The notes below the pieces were generated by a model. That model was not told where the DNA came from. It saw nothing but the letters and a program-made list of their open reading frames with translations, and did not search any database. A stretch of DNA of 64,000 bases from Streptomyces sp. RPT161 (GTDB lineage Bacteria > Actinomycetota > Actinomycetes > Streptomycetales > Streptomycetaceae), in NCBI RefSeq assembly GCF_027533845.1, contig NZ_JAPZVN010000011.1, forward strand, positions 124,001-188,000, given 5' to 3'. Each line of letters starts with the position of its first letter. Positions within the stretch are counted from its first letter, which is position 1. This document shows positions 1 to 8,099 of the stretch, piece by piece. Made by a program: the position numbers and the translations under genes.

Positions 1-135
1 GCCCACTGGTACGGCCCGACGAAGGTGCTGGATGTGCACATGGCGGCGCTGCGCCGCAAGTTGGGTGTGCAGGGGCTGGTAGAGACGGTCTACGGGCGCG
101 GTTTCCGCCTTGCTGACGTTGGCCGGTCGACATGA
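1..135 (+). CDS. OmpR/PhoB-family response regulator, C-terminal end (partial)
   Basis: Only the last 44 residues are in the window; the gene begins upstream. The visible part reads through the winged-helix effector domain: the recognition-helix segment with DVHMAALRRKLG, then the wing ending VYGRGFRL, which is the standard end of OmpR/PhoB regulators. The stop overlaps the start of the histidine kinase (ATGA at 132-135), so the two are co-translated as a two-component pair. It probably controls the redox operon that follows, since direct repeats of the kind bound by this family lie upstream of it. Confidence 0.93.
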   Translation, partial: AHWYGPTKVLDVHMAALRRKLGVQGLVETVYGRGFRLADVGRST

Positions 136-1523
136 CCCGTCGCATCGCACTGTCCGTACTCGCGCTGATCACCGTGCTCCTGGTGCTGGCAGTGGTGCCG
201 TTGGGCCTGTTGATGACAGAACGCGAACAGACTTCGTTCCGGGAGCAGTCGGCGGCGATGGCCCGGTCGATCGCCTCCGCCGCCGAGGAGCACCTGTCCG
301 ACCACAAGTCCGAGGCACCCGCGCGGCACCTGCTGGAAGAGGCCCGGCGCAGAGGGGACTGCGCCACCGTCTACGACTCCTTCGGCACAGCGATTCTGTC
401 CACTCCGTGCACCACCGTCGCCGGGGGCGATGCCTCCCAACTGGTGAACTCGGCGCTGGCGCATCCACAGACGCGAACGATCGAGGACGGCCAGCGGCTG
501 ACCACCGTGGTGCCCATCGGTGACGACTCCGACGCCACGGGGGTGGCCGTCCTCAGTCGCTCCACCGATGCGCTGAACGACCACATCATGGTGCTGTGGG
601 GCTGGTCCGCTCTGATCGGCGTCGGTGGTCTGGGTGCCGCAGTGGCGGTGTCGGTATGGCTGGCTCGGTGGGTGAGCCGTCCGTTGCGGGTGGTCGACGT
701 GGCGGCCCGACGGCTTGGGGAGGGGGCGCTCGACGCGCGGGTTCCGGACGCGGGCGGGCCGCCGGAGGTGCGGCGGCTGGCGGCCACGTTCAACACCATG
801 GCCGGTCGCACCGAAGCCCTGGTGCACGGTCACCGCGCTGTCGTCGCCGACGTGTCGCATCAGCTGCGTACCCCGCTCACCGCGCTGCGGTTGCGCCTCG
901 ACCTGCTCACCGCCGACGCGGATGACGAGATGGGAGCCGAACTGTCCAGCGCACAGGAGGAGATCGCCCGGCTGTCCCGGCTGGTGGACGGACTCCTCGC
1001 GGTGGCCCGGGCAGAGCACTCCATTCCGCAGCCGGTGGCCGTCCGGGTTGACGAAGTCGTGGCGGAGCGGGTGGCCGCCTGGGAACCGGTGGCCGACGAA
1101 CGCCGCATTGAACTGATCGCCGACTGCCGACCGGGGCTCAGCGCCTTCGCCGGGGTGGGTGACTTGGAGCAGGTACTCGACAACCTCATCGCCAACGCGC
1201 TCGGCGCGGTCCCCGAAGGCAGTGAGGTACGAATCAATGGCACGACGCACGGCGACACGGTCCGGCTGGCCGTGGTCGACAACGGTCCCGGCATGAGCGC
1301 GACGGCCCGGGCGACCGCCTTCCGCCGCTTCGGCAACCCGGAAGGGCGCGGCACCGGCCTCGGCCTGGCCATCGTGCACCGGCTGGTCACCGCCAACGGC
1401 GGCACCGCCGAGCTGGCTGAGACGCCCGGCGGCGGCCTGACGGTGCTGCTGACCCTGCCAGCGGCCAGCCGCGGGCGCGATCGCGGCACGGACAGCGGCG
1501 GCACCCGCCCCGGCGAGCGCTGA
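132..1523 (+). CDS. Two-component sensor histidine kinase (HAMP, HisKA, HATPase)
   Basis: 463 residues. A first membrane segment at about residues 9-31 is followed by an extracytoplasmic sensor region of about 115 residues and a second membrane segment near 155-178. After a HAMP linker comes the dimerisation box with phospho-acceptor H243 in DVSHQLRTPL, then the ATPase with the N box (LDNLIANAL), the G1 box (VVDNGPGM) and the G2 box (GRGTGLGLAI). It overlaps the response regulator by 4 bp. The extracytoplasmic ligand is not evident from sequence. Its neighbours are redox genes, so an envelope redox or metal signal is a reasonable guess, but that is inference only. Confidence 0.95.
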   Translation: MTRRIALSVLALITVLLVLAVVPLGLLMTEREQTSFREQSAAMARSIASAAEEHLSDHKSEAPARHLLEEARRRGDCATVYDSFGTAILSTPCTTVAGGDASQLVNSALAHPQTRTIEDGQRLTTVVPIGDDSDATGVAVLSRSTDALNDHIMVLWGWSALIGVGGLGAAVAVSVWLARWVSRPLRVVDVAARRLGEGALDARVPDAGGPPEVRRLAATFNTMAGRTEALVHGHRAVVADVSHQLRTPLTALRLRLDLLTADADDEMGAELSSAQEEIARLSRLVDGLLAVARAEHSIPQPVAVRVDEVVAERVAAWEPVADERRIELIADCRPGLSAFAGVGDLEQVLDNLIANALGAVPEGSEVRINGTTHGDTVRLAVVDNGPGMSATARATAFRRFGNPEGRGTGLGLAIVHRLVTANGGTAELAETPGGGLTVLLTLPAASRGRDRGTDSGGTRPGER

Positions 1524-1581
1524 GTCACCCCACTGCACGCCTCCGCACCCCTGCCTACCAGGGGATCCGCCGATCTTTGCC

Positions 1582-1604
1582 GGTTCTGAAGACTTCCTGA
1601 ACCA
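1582..1604. promoter_or_regulatory. Candidate response-regulator site / imperfect palindrome before the redox operon
   Basis: CTGAA occurs at 1586-1590 and again at 1597-1601, exactly 11 bp apart, the spacing of OmpR-family direct repeats. The same segment is also a near palindrome, GGTTC at 1582 and GAACC at 1599. It lies between the kinase stop (1523) and the first operon gene (1715). It could be an operator, or a weak hairpin ending the kinase transcript. A related 11-bp repeat occurs at 5391-5406. Confidence 0.4.
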
Positions 1605-1714
1605 GAACCCGACGCCTTTCTCCGCAATCTGGTGCATGGGCATCCACCTGGGATGCCCGCATCGTGACCGACACGTGCGGCACATGCCCCCAGTCAAGGG
1701 GCGAGGAGGAAACC

Positions 1715-2146
1715 ATGTCCCACCCCGATCGCTTCCCGGACTCCGATCACGCCGCGGGCGCCGCCGTACGCCGACGAGACCGGGGCCTGCGGCGCGTCGG
1801 GACCACCACGCGCTGGGTGGCCGCTGCCGCCGCCGCGGGCTCCGTCGCCCTCGGCACCGGATACGCCCAAGCCCTCCCAGGGAAGTCCCCCGCACCTCCG
1901 GGCACCCCATCGCCCGGCGCGTCCACCCCCGCCGCCCAGCCACCCTCCGTGCCGGCCGCATCGCATTCGGCGCCACCCCCAAACCCGACCCGGACCTCCC
2001 ACTGGCCTTCGGCGCCGACCCCTCACGCAACCGTCGCCCGGCCACACACCAACCCAGCCGAGCCGCCAGCGGCGAACCCGCCCACCCCGGCACCGCCCCC
2101 CGCGCCGACGCCGCACCCGTCGCACACCACTTCGGGGGCGTCATGA
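1715..2146 (+). CDS. Small exported Pro/Ala-rich protein with C-terminal SGAS; possible ApbE flavinylation target
   Basis: 143 residues from an ATG with a good Shine-Dalgarno sequence (GAGGAGGA, 1703-1710). The N-terminus is charged (RRRDRGLRR), then a hydrophobic stretch near residues 31-50 serves as signal or membrane anchor. The rest, about residues 55-138, is low-complexity Pro/Ala/Thr/Ser/His with no recognisable fold. The final residues are TTSGAS. ApbE attaches FMN to the Thr/Ser of a motif with core [ST]GA[ST], so the tail matches the core, although the usual upstream Asp is absent (His here). The gene overlaps apbE by ATGA. I do not know a named family. A flavin-carrying role is inference from the tail and the neighbour. 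Confidence 0.75.
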   Translation: MSHPDRFPDSDHAAGAAVRRRDRGLRRVGTTTRWVAAAAAAGSVALGTGYAQALPGKSPAPPGTPSPGASTPAAQPPSVPAASHSAPPPNPTRTSHWPSAPTPHATVARPHTNPAEPPAANPPTPAPPPAPTPHPSHTTSGAS

Positions 2147-3087
2147 CCGTCACCACGAGCGAACCAGTGAAGGTCTGCTTCCCGGCGCTGGGCACGACCG
2201 CGACATTGCTCGTCACGGATCCGAACGCGCTGGCAGCGGCCCGCGCCGTCCTCGACGAGGAACTGGCCGCCGTCGCCGCCGCGTGTAGTCGTTTCCGGCC
2301 CGACTCGGAGCTTTCCCGGGCCAACGCGGTCGCGGGATCCACTGTGCGAATTGGCGCCGTGTTCGCCGAAGCCCTCGAAGTGGCGCTGCGGGCAGCCGAG
2401 TTCACCGACGGTGCCGTCGATCCCACCGTGGGGGCCTCGGTGGTCGCGCTTGGCTACGACCGTACGTTCACTGCGCTGCGGCCACAGGACGTCGGCTCGG
2501 TGCGGCCCGTGCGGCCCGCCGCCGACTGGCGCGCTGTCCAGTGGGATGGCGAATCGCGGCTGCTGCGGGTGCCGCAGGGCACGGCCCTGGATCTGGGTGC
2601 GACGGCCAAGGCGTGGGTGGCCGACCGGGCGGCGCGGCGGGCGGCCGCGACGCTGGGCTGCGGTGTGCTGGTCAACCTCGGCGGGGACGTGGCCACAGGC
2701 GGTCAGGCGCCGCCGGGAGGTTGGCGGATCGCGATCGCCGACGATCACGCCGAGCCCGCCCCGGCGGGCCCGACGGTCAGCATCACCGGCGGTGGACTGG
2801 CCACTTCCGGTACCACAGCGCGCACCTGGCGCCGTGGCGGGCGGGTACTCCATCACATCGTCGACCCGGCGACCGGCGACCTGCCGACCGCGGTGTGGCG
2901 GACGGTGAGCGTCGCCGCCGGCACCTGTACCGACGCCAACACCGCCAGCACCGCGGCGATTGTCCTCGGCGAGCGCGCGGTCAGTTGGCTGCGCGGGACG
3001 GGGCTGCCCGCCCGGCTGGTGACCGTGGACGGCACCGTCGTCCACCTCGGCGGTTGGTCCGACGACGGTACGGGAGGTGACCGATGA
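2143..3087 (+). CDS. apbE: FAD:protein FMN transferase (ApbE family)
   Basis: 314 residues; the ATG at 2143 overlaps the previous stop. ApbE enzymes use FAD and Mg2+ to attach FMN through a phosphodiester to Thr or Ser of exported proteins. Family signatures are present in order: PVDPTVGASV, DLGATAKAW (usually DLGGIAKG), NLGGDVATGG, a SGTTARTW segment, HHIVDPATG, and the metal-site loop CTDANTASTA near the C-terminus (usually AD-STA). No signal peptide is visible, so it is predicted cytoplasmic or exported another way. It sits between the small SGAS protein and a haem membrane protein, overlapping both, which suggests it flavinylates a component of this operon. Confidence 0.93.
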   Translation: MTVTTSEPVKVCFPALGTTATLLVTDPNALAAARAVLDEELAAVAAACSRFRPDSELSRANAVAGSTVRIGAVFAEALEVALRAAEFTDGAVDPTVGASVVALGYDRTFTALRPQDVGSVRPVRPAADWRAVQWDGESRLLRVPQGTALDLGATAKAWVADRAARRAAATLGCGVLVNLGGDVATGGQAPPGGWRIAIADDHAEPAPAGPTVSITGGGLATSGTTARTWRRGGRVLHHIVDPATGDLPTAVWRTVSVAAGTCTDANTASTAAIVLGERAVSWLRGTGLPARLVTVDGTVVHLGGWSDDGTGGDR

Positions 3088-3815
3088 CCGGAATCGTCCA
3101 GCTCGCCGCGAGCGGCCCCAGCCCGCTGTGGTACGCCACCCGCGCCGGCGGCACCGTCGCCCTGCTGTTGCTCACCGCGACCGTCGCGCTCGGCATCGCC
3201 GTCGGCGGGCGATACGAGCCCAGGCGGGGAGCCCGGTTCGAGATCGGCGCGCTGCACCGCAATCTGTCGGTGCTGACCCTGGTCTTCCTGGCACTGCACA
3301 TCGTGACCGCGATCGCCGACACCTTCGTCAACCTCGGTTGGTTGGTGGCGGTGGTGCCGTTCGCCGCCTCCTACCGGACGTTCTGGCTTGGTCTGGGGAC
3401 CGTGGCGTTCGACCTGATGCTCGCCGTCGCGGCCACCAGCGCCGTGCGGCTGCGCCTGGGGCAGCGGCGGTGGAAGGCGGTGCACTGGCTGGGCTACGCC
3501 GCCTGGCCGGTGGCGCTCTTCCACGCCGCCGGGACGGGCACCGACACACGGCTGTCCGTGCAACTGGCCCTGTACGCCGGGTGCGTGGCGGTTGTCGTCG
3601 CCGCCGTGTGGTGGCGGCTGTACCGGGCCGGTCCTGGCCGTCTCGCCGCCCGCCTGTGGGCTGGCGTCGCCGCCGCGGTGGTTCCCGTGGTGCTGGCCAT
3701 GTTCCTGAACTGGGGTCCCACACAGTCCGGTTGGGCGCAACGCGCCGACGGTACGGGTAGCGCGTCTGCGACATCGGCGGCTTCGACCTTCGACAACGGA
3801 AGGAGCGTCGCATGA
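3084..3815 (+). CDS. Ferric-reductase-like b-haem transmembrane protein
   Basis: 243 residues with six or seven hydrophobic segments. Two His pairs stand on neighbouring helices: LHRNLS...ALH (14 residues apart) and VHWLGY...LFH (13 apart), the bis-His arrangement that holds two b haems in ferric-reductase-like transmembrane domains (also MsrQ and NOX proteins). There is no FAD/NAD-binding reductase domain, so electrons must come from a separate protein, presumably the NuoF-like product downstream. The start ATG overlaps the apbE stop (ATGA, 3084-3087), and the end overlaps the next gene by 4 bp. Likely role: moving electrons across the membrane to an outside flavin. Confidence 0.88.
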   Translation: MTGIVQLAASGPSPLWYATRAGGTVALLLLTATVALGIAVGGRYEPRRGARFEIGALHRNLSVLTLVFLALHIVTAIADTFVNLGWLVAVVPFAASYRTFWLGLGTVAFDLMLAVAATSAVRLRLGQRRWKAVHWLGYAAWPVALFHAAGTGTDTRLSVQLALYAGCVAVVVAAVWWRLYRAGPGRLAARLWAGVAAAVVPVVLAMFLNWGPTQSGWAQRADGTGSASATSAASTFDNGRSVA

Positions 3816-5158
3816 CCAGCTCCCCAACCACTCCGGCTTCTCACGTACTTGAACAACCGACCGGTCCTTACGGCACCCGGCTGTTGCAGGGCTGGTTCAC
3901 CACCGGTGGCGCCGCGGACCTGGACGAGCACCTGAACCGGTACGGCCCCCCGCCGCTGTCGCGCGCTACGGGGCGCGGCTCAGTCGCCCCCGTGATCCGC
4001 GCGGTGGAGGACGCGGGGCTCACCGGCCGCGGCGGCGCCGCGTTCCCCACCGGCCGCAAGTTGCGCACCGTCGCCGAAGGCCGCGGCCCCGCCGTGGTCA
4101 TCGCCAACGGCATGGAGAGTGAACCGGCCAGCCACAAGGACGAGACGCTGCTGGATCTCGCCCCGCACCTGGTGCTCGACGGCGCGGCGCTGGCCGCCGT
4201 CGCGGTCGGTGCCGAAGCCGTGCACCTGTGCCTGCCCCGCACCCGCCATCACCAGATACGCGCTCTCGGCGAGGCGGTCGAGCACCGCCGCCAACGCCGG
4301 CTCGATCCGGTGCCGGTGCACGTCCACGGTCTGCCGCACTACTACGTCTCGAGTGAGGAGACCTCGCTGGTGCGCTGGCTGAACGGCGGTGACGCCCGTC
4401 CGTCGGCCACCCCGCCGCGCCCCTTCGAGAAGGGCGTGGACCGGCGTCCCACCCTGGTGGACAACGTCGAAACGCTCGCCCACCTCGCCCTGATCGCCCG
4501 CTACGGCCCTGCATGGTTCCGCGGCGCCGGTCGCCCCGACGCACCGGGCACCACCCTGGTGACGCTCTCCGGCGCCGTCCGCACACCTGGCGTGTACGAG
4601 GTGCCTATGGGCCTGCCGCTGGGCGAGATGCTGGGTACCGCGGGTGGCTCGTCCCAGCCGCTCGGCGCGGTGCTGCTCGGCGGCTTCTTCGGCAGCTGGC
4701 TGCCGACGGACCAGGTGATGTCCGTGCCGTTCACCAAGAACGACCTGGCCGCGCTCGGCGCGGGCCCGGGAGCGGGCGTGCTCGTCGTCCTGCCCCGAAG
4801 CGCCTGTGGACTGGCGGAAACCGCACGGGTGTTGGCCTACCTCGCCGCGAACAGCGCCCGGCAGTGCGGCCCGTGCCGGTTCGGACTCCCCGCGGTCGCC
4901 GAGGACTTCGCGGCGCTGGCACGGGGCCAGGCCGACGCGGACCTGTCGCATCGCCTGGAGCGCCGGGTCGGCCTGCTTGCCGGGCGCGGCGCCTGCCGCC
5001 ACCCGGACGGTGCGTCACGGCTGGCCGCCACCGCGCTGCGCGCCTTCGCCGACGACGTGCGCCACCACCTGTTGTCAGGACCGTGTGCGGCGGCTGGAGG
5101 CGAGCCCGTGCTCCCCGTGCCCGACGCGTCGGTGCCTCAAGACCACGAATGGCGGTGA
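3812..5158 (+). CDS. NuoF-like NADH dehydrogenase subunit (FMN, SLBB and Fe-S domains)
   Basis: 448 residues. The FMN/NADH-binding fold shows GRGGAAFPTGRK, then ANGMESEPASHKDE in place of the NuoF CNADE...EP-T-KDR segment, a SLBB domain (SGAVRTPGVYEVP), and a C-terminal Fe-S region with C352-G-P-C355 and C395. The NuoF N3 cluster normally has CxxCxxC plus a fourth Cys; here the first position is Ala (SARQCGPC), leaving three ligands. No NuoE or NuoG partner is nearby, so this is not complex I. It overlaps both neighbours by 4 bp. Likely job: take electrons from NADH and pass them to the adjacent ferredoxin or haem protein. Confidence 0.87.
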   Translation: MTSSPTTPASHVLEQPTGPYGTRLLQGWFTTGGAADLDEHLNRYGPPPLSRATGRGSVAPVIRAVEDAGLTGRGGAAFPTGRKLRTVAEGRGPAVVIANGMESEPASHKDETLLDLAPHLVLDGAALAAVAVGAEAVHLCLPRTRHHQIRALGEAVEHRRQRRLDPVPVHVHGLPHYYVSSEETSLVRWLNGGDARPSATPPRPFEKGVDRRPTLVDNVETLAHLALIARYGPAWFRGAGRPDAPGTTLVTLSGAVRTPGVYEVPMGLPLGEMLGTAGGSSQPLGAVLLGGFFGSWLPTDQVMSVPFTKNDLAALGAGPGAGVLVVLPRSACGLAETARVLAYLAANSARQCGPCRFGLPAVAEDFAALARGQADADLSHRLERRVGLLAGRGACRHPDGASRLAATALRAFADDVRHHLLSGPCAAAGGEPVLPVPDASVPQDHEWR

Positions 5159-5391
5159 TCGGTGTGTCTGGCCACTCCCTGCGGATCGACCGCATCGAGT
5201 GTGGGGGCCACGGGGTGTGCGCTGAACTGCTCCCGGAGCTCATCGAACTCGACGAGTGGGGCTACCCCATCCTGCGCGACACGCATGTCACGGCCGAGCT
5301 CCTCGGCCATGCCCGACGCGCCGTCGCCGCCTGCCCCGTCCTCGCCATGCGACTGGACCGCGTGGTCCGGCAGAAGTCCGGCCGGACGTGA
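5149..5391 (+). CDS. Small ferredoxin, probably [3Fe-4S] type
   Basis: 80 residues from ATG 5149; the GTG at 5155, which forms a GTGA overlap with the upstream stop, is an equally good start (78 residues). The fold signature is IECGGHGVCAELLPELIELDEWG and later AACPVLAM, the pattern of the short actinobacterial ferredoxins that serve cytochromes P450. Three Cys are visible (C-x5-C ... CP), consistent with a [3Fe-4S] cluster. Here no P450 is adjacent, so the ferredoxin more likely links the NuoF-like protein to the haem membrane protein. It is the last gene of the overlapping operon. Confidence 0.88.
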   Translation: MAVIGVSGHSLRIDRIECGGHGVCAELLPELIELDEWGYPILRDTHVTAELLGHARRAVAACPVLAMRLDRVVRQKSGRT

Positions 5392-5406
5392 ACCATTTCT
5401 TAACCA
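5391..5406 (+). promoter_or_regulatory. 11-bp direct repeat before the second haem protein gene
   Basis: AACCA occurs at 5391-5395 and 5402-5406, spaced 11 bp, inside an unusually AT-rich stretch for this genome. The TTCTTAACC core resembles TTCCTGAACC at 1594-1603. This suggests a second binding site for the same response regulator, but the evidence is a short motif only. Confidence 0.3.
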
Positions 5407-5497
5407 TCGCTCCGGCACACTGCTGCGCACCCATGGCGGAACCCATGCGATCTGACGCTTCGACGCCTCGGAGCCGGACCACTGGAAGGACGGTCGA

Positions 5498-6136
5498 GTG
5501 ACCTCGATCAGCAGCACGGCAACAGTCGATAGGCAGCCCCAACCACCAACGACACGGCATGGCGGTCCCGAAGGGAACGCGCGACTGACCGCAGCCGTCG
5601 GTGCGGTACTGCTGATCCTGTTCGCCGTCCAGGGCGTCACGATCCTCTCCCTGCACCAACTCCTCACCGTCCACTTCTTCGTCGGCCTGCTGCTGATAGG
5701 CCCGGTGGGACTGAAACTCGCGGCCACCGGCTACCGGTTCTTCCGCTACTACACCGGCTCCCCGGCCTACCGGCGCCAAGGCCCTCCCGCGCCGCTGCTG
5801 CGCGTGCTCGGCCCGCTGGTCGTCGCCACCACCGTCGCCGTCCTGACGACGGGTGTCCTGATGGCCCTGCTCGGCAGGCACGCCGGCCCCGTGCCCTTGC
5901 TCCTGCTCCACAAGGCCAGCTTCTTCTGCTGGCTGGCAGTGACCGGCCTCCACGTACTGGCCCACATCTGGCGGTTGCCCCGCCTCATCGGCGCCGACCT
6001 GCGCAACCGCCCCGCGCAGCACGGGGCTTCGGCTCCCGGACGGGGCCGCCGCTGGTCTCTTCTGGCTCTCGCCCTCGGCGCCGGGCTGGCCATCGCACTC
6101 GCCGGAACGCACCTGGCGTCGGGGTGGCGACGTTAG
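5498..6136 (+). CDS. Four-helix membrane protein, probable b-type cytochrome subunit
   Basis: 212 residues from GTG 5498 with Shine-Dalgarno GAAGGA. After a hydrophilic N-terminus there are four or five membrane helices. Histidines lie inside helices where haem ligands are expected: LHQLLTVHFF (6 apart) and LHKASFFCWLAVTGLH followed by LAH (14 and 18 apart). The pattern resembles DUF4405/cytochrome-b561-like proteins, though I cannot name the family with certainty. It lies 106 bp after the ferredoxin, on the same strand and under a similar repeat, so it is probably part of the same electron chain. Confidence 0.75.
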   Translation: MTSISSTATVDRQPQPPTTRHGGPEGNARLTAAVGAVLLILFAVQGVTILSLHQLLTVHFFVGLLLIGPVGLKLAATGYRFFRYYTGSPAYRRQGPPAPLLRVLGPLVVATTVAVLTTGVLMALLGRHAGPVPLLLLHKASFFCWLAVTGLHVLAHIWRLPRLIGADLRNRPAQHGASAPGRGRRWSLLALALGAGLAIALAGTHLASGWRR

Positions 6137-6238
6137 TGTCAGCCGACGCGCACCCGTGTTGTCGGCACCGCGGTCAACGAGACAGAAACCGGCCAACCGG
6201 GCCCTTGCCGCAGTACGGGCGCCTGCGCGCGGCTCGTG

Positions 6239-7804
6239 TCAGACAAGGAACTCGGCGAGCGGGAATGAGCGATGGCGACGTGGTGGAACCAGGTAGTTCT
6301 GCCGGTGGGTCGTATGCAGGACCGAGTTGATGCCAGCGTGGGGGCTGCGCGGTGCGATGGGTAGTGTCCTATCGGGATAGTAGCCGTCCATCGAGAGCCG
6401 AACGCGGTTGAAGATAGCAATCGTCGGCTGGAACTGAATGAAGTGCAACCCGGCCGCTGGCTTCTTGCTGTAGTGATCTGCCGTCGGATCAGATGTGTAG
6501 TGGAATGGGTTGTCCAGCGTGTCGAAATCGCCGCGCACGGGGATGGTCGTCCCAGTTGGGTAGGCCTTCCCGTAGTTGCTGGTTGTCGGCGATGTGGTGC
6601 TGTCCACCTCCGACATGCTCCCACTGTGGCCGTAGGCGTGGTACTTACGGACCCCTTGCGCCACTTGGGCCTCACTTTGGCCTGGCGGCTGGAGGGCGTA
6701 CGTACCCGGTGCGGGCGCGGGTGAGAGACCGGGTTGGAGCATCGCCTGGACGCGATCCGCGTACTTGGGGTAGTTCTGTTCGTACCAGGTCACCAGATCT
6801 TGGAACAGGTGCGAGAGACCCATGGTGGTCCCCTGTTTGAAGTAACCGTGGGGCCACTGATCGGTGAGGCCGGGCAGGGTCTCCAGACTGCCGATGTTGC
6901 CAGGTCCCATGTTCGAATCCAGGGTGGTGGCGAAGCCGAGGAAGCCCTGCGCCTGTCGAGGAATCCACTGCGCACCGGGGATATTAGCTGCCAGCGCCAG
7001 CTTGCTCGGCAGGCCCTGTTGCCCGTAGAAACCGCCCCCGGAGAAGCCCTGGCGGATGCTCGTCACCTTGAACAGGCTGCCCCCCTGGTTGCTTCCAGAC
7101 CCGAAGAGGGCGTTTTGGGCTGCCTTGATGTTGGCGATCGAGTCACTGCGGAGTAGCACGGCCATGTCGTTCTGCTCCAAGCGGACCGCACCGAAGCCAG
7201 GCGGGGGCTGGTCACTGGGAAACGTCCTGGCCTCCTGCAGTGCATATACGGTATGGCCCTCCGTCTTGGAGGTCTGCAAATCGACCGGCAGATACGCTGG
7301 GTAACGTGTTCCCGCCTTGAAGAAGTCCGAGGTTTTGCCCAGGGCCGGGATGTAGTGGTGGAAGTAGGGAAGTCCCCAGGCTACCGTGGTAGCCACTCCT
7401 GTGGGAGTGGGCGGAAATTGGCGTTCCAGATCCAGGAGGGCAGCCTCGAAATGGTGCTGCGCCTCCTGCAACGCTTTAGCATTCGCTGGCACATTCAGCC
7501 TTGCGGTAATGATGTGATCATGCAGGGCCGGCACTCGGACCGCAATCGATCCTTTGCTGCTCTTCACGCCTGTGCCATCCACCATGACCACCTGCTCGTT
7601 CTGCAGGATGTATTGTTCCTGGATGGGTGGGCTGTCGGCGGCAGCGGGCCGGTTCGGTGGTTTTGCCATGGTGTCGATCATCTTGTAGATGCCGGCGGAT
7701 GCCAGAGCGGCACCGAGAGCGCCCCCCGTCCCCTGAAGAAGGCGTCGCCTACTCAAGCTTCCGAGGGCTCGTGCTGCACGCACATTTTCGTTGTTATCTG
7801 TCAT
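6239..7804 (-). CDS. Tat-exported protein, Dyp-peroxidase-like / DUF7405-type
   Basis: 521 residues. The N-terminus has a twin-arginine signal, SRRRLLQG, followed by a hydrophobic Ala/Gly stretch, so it is exported folded, typical of cofactor proteins. The middle has QAQGFLGFATTLDSN, recalling the GFxDGT loop of dye-decolourising peroxidases but without its Asp-Gly-Thr, and the C-terminus is rich in His and aromatic residues (LHTTHRQNYLVPPRRH). A Tat protein family of this size and sequence exists in streptomycetes; its function is not settled. Base composition is clearly lower in GC than the neighbours and a transposase remnant lies upstream, consistent with transfer. Confidence 0.75.
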   Translation of the reverse strand: MTDNNENVRAARALGSLSRRRLLQGTGGALGAALASAGIYKMIDTMAKPPNRPAAADSPPIQEQYILQNEQVVMVDGTGVKSSKGSIAVRVPALHDHIITARLNVPANAKALQEAQHHFEAALLDLERQFPPTPTGVATTVAWGLPYFHHYIPALGKTSDFFKAGTRYPAYLPVDLQTSKTEGHTVYALQEARTFPSDQPPPGFGAVRLEQNDMAVLLRSDSIANIKAAQNALFGSGSNQGGSLFKVTSIRQGFSGGGFYGQQGLPSKLALAANIPGAQWIPRQAQGFLGFATTLDSNMGPGNIGSLETLPGLTDQWPHGYFKQGTTMGLSHLFQDLVTWYEQNYPKYADRVQAMLQPGLSPAPAPGTYALQPPGQSEAQVAQGVRKYHAYGHSGSMSEVDSTTSPTTSNYGKAYPTGTTIPVRGDFDTLDNPFHYTSDPTADHYSKKPAAGLHFIQFQPTIAIFNRVRLSMDGYYPDRTLPIAPRSPHAGINSVLHTTHRQNYLVPPRRHRSFPLAEFLV

Positions 7805-7951
7805 GAAACTTATTCTCCGTTGTGGAGTGCATCGCCGCCGTCACCTGGCATCGATGGTCTGCCCTAGCGAATGACCGTGATTGACTAGCCGATGATGGCG
7901 GGTGTGCTGGCTAATTGCCATGGTCATCATCTTCACTGCCGCGAGATAACC

Positions 7952-7998
7952 ACACGCGGCCCGGGTCGTTGAAGCCAACACGCGGCCTGAGTCATTGA
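7952..7998. repeat. Imperfect 21-bp direct repeat, period 26 bp
   Basis: The unit beginning ACACGCGGCC at 7952-7972 recurs at 7978-7998 with 4 differences. It lies in the 300-bp gap between the Tat protein gene and the transposase remnant, otherwise without a recognisable gene. It may be debris of the same insertion event. Confidence 0.45.
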
Positions 7999-8099
7999 GT
8001 AGTGTGCATCGCGAAAAATGCACGTCAGATGGTCAGATGTGCGTAGGCGTCGGAAAGCTCGGCCAGGACCGGGCGGTAGTCCAGCGACAAGATCACCGG

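Noticed and set aside
90-2426. Long 778-codon open frame on the minus strand opposite the histidine kinase and apbE
   Set aside because: It is a frame shadow of very GC-rich coding DNA: composition is Arg/Gly/Pro-biased, no motif occurs, and the plus strand holds proven genes with overlaps.
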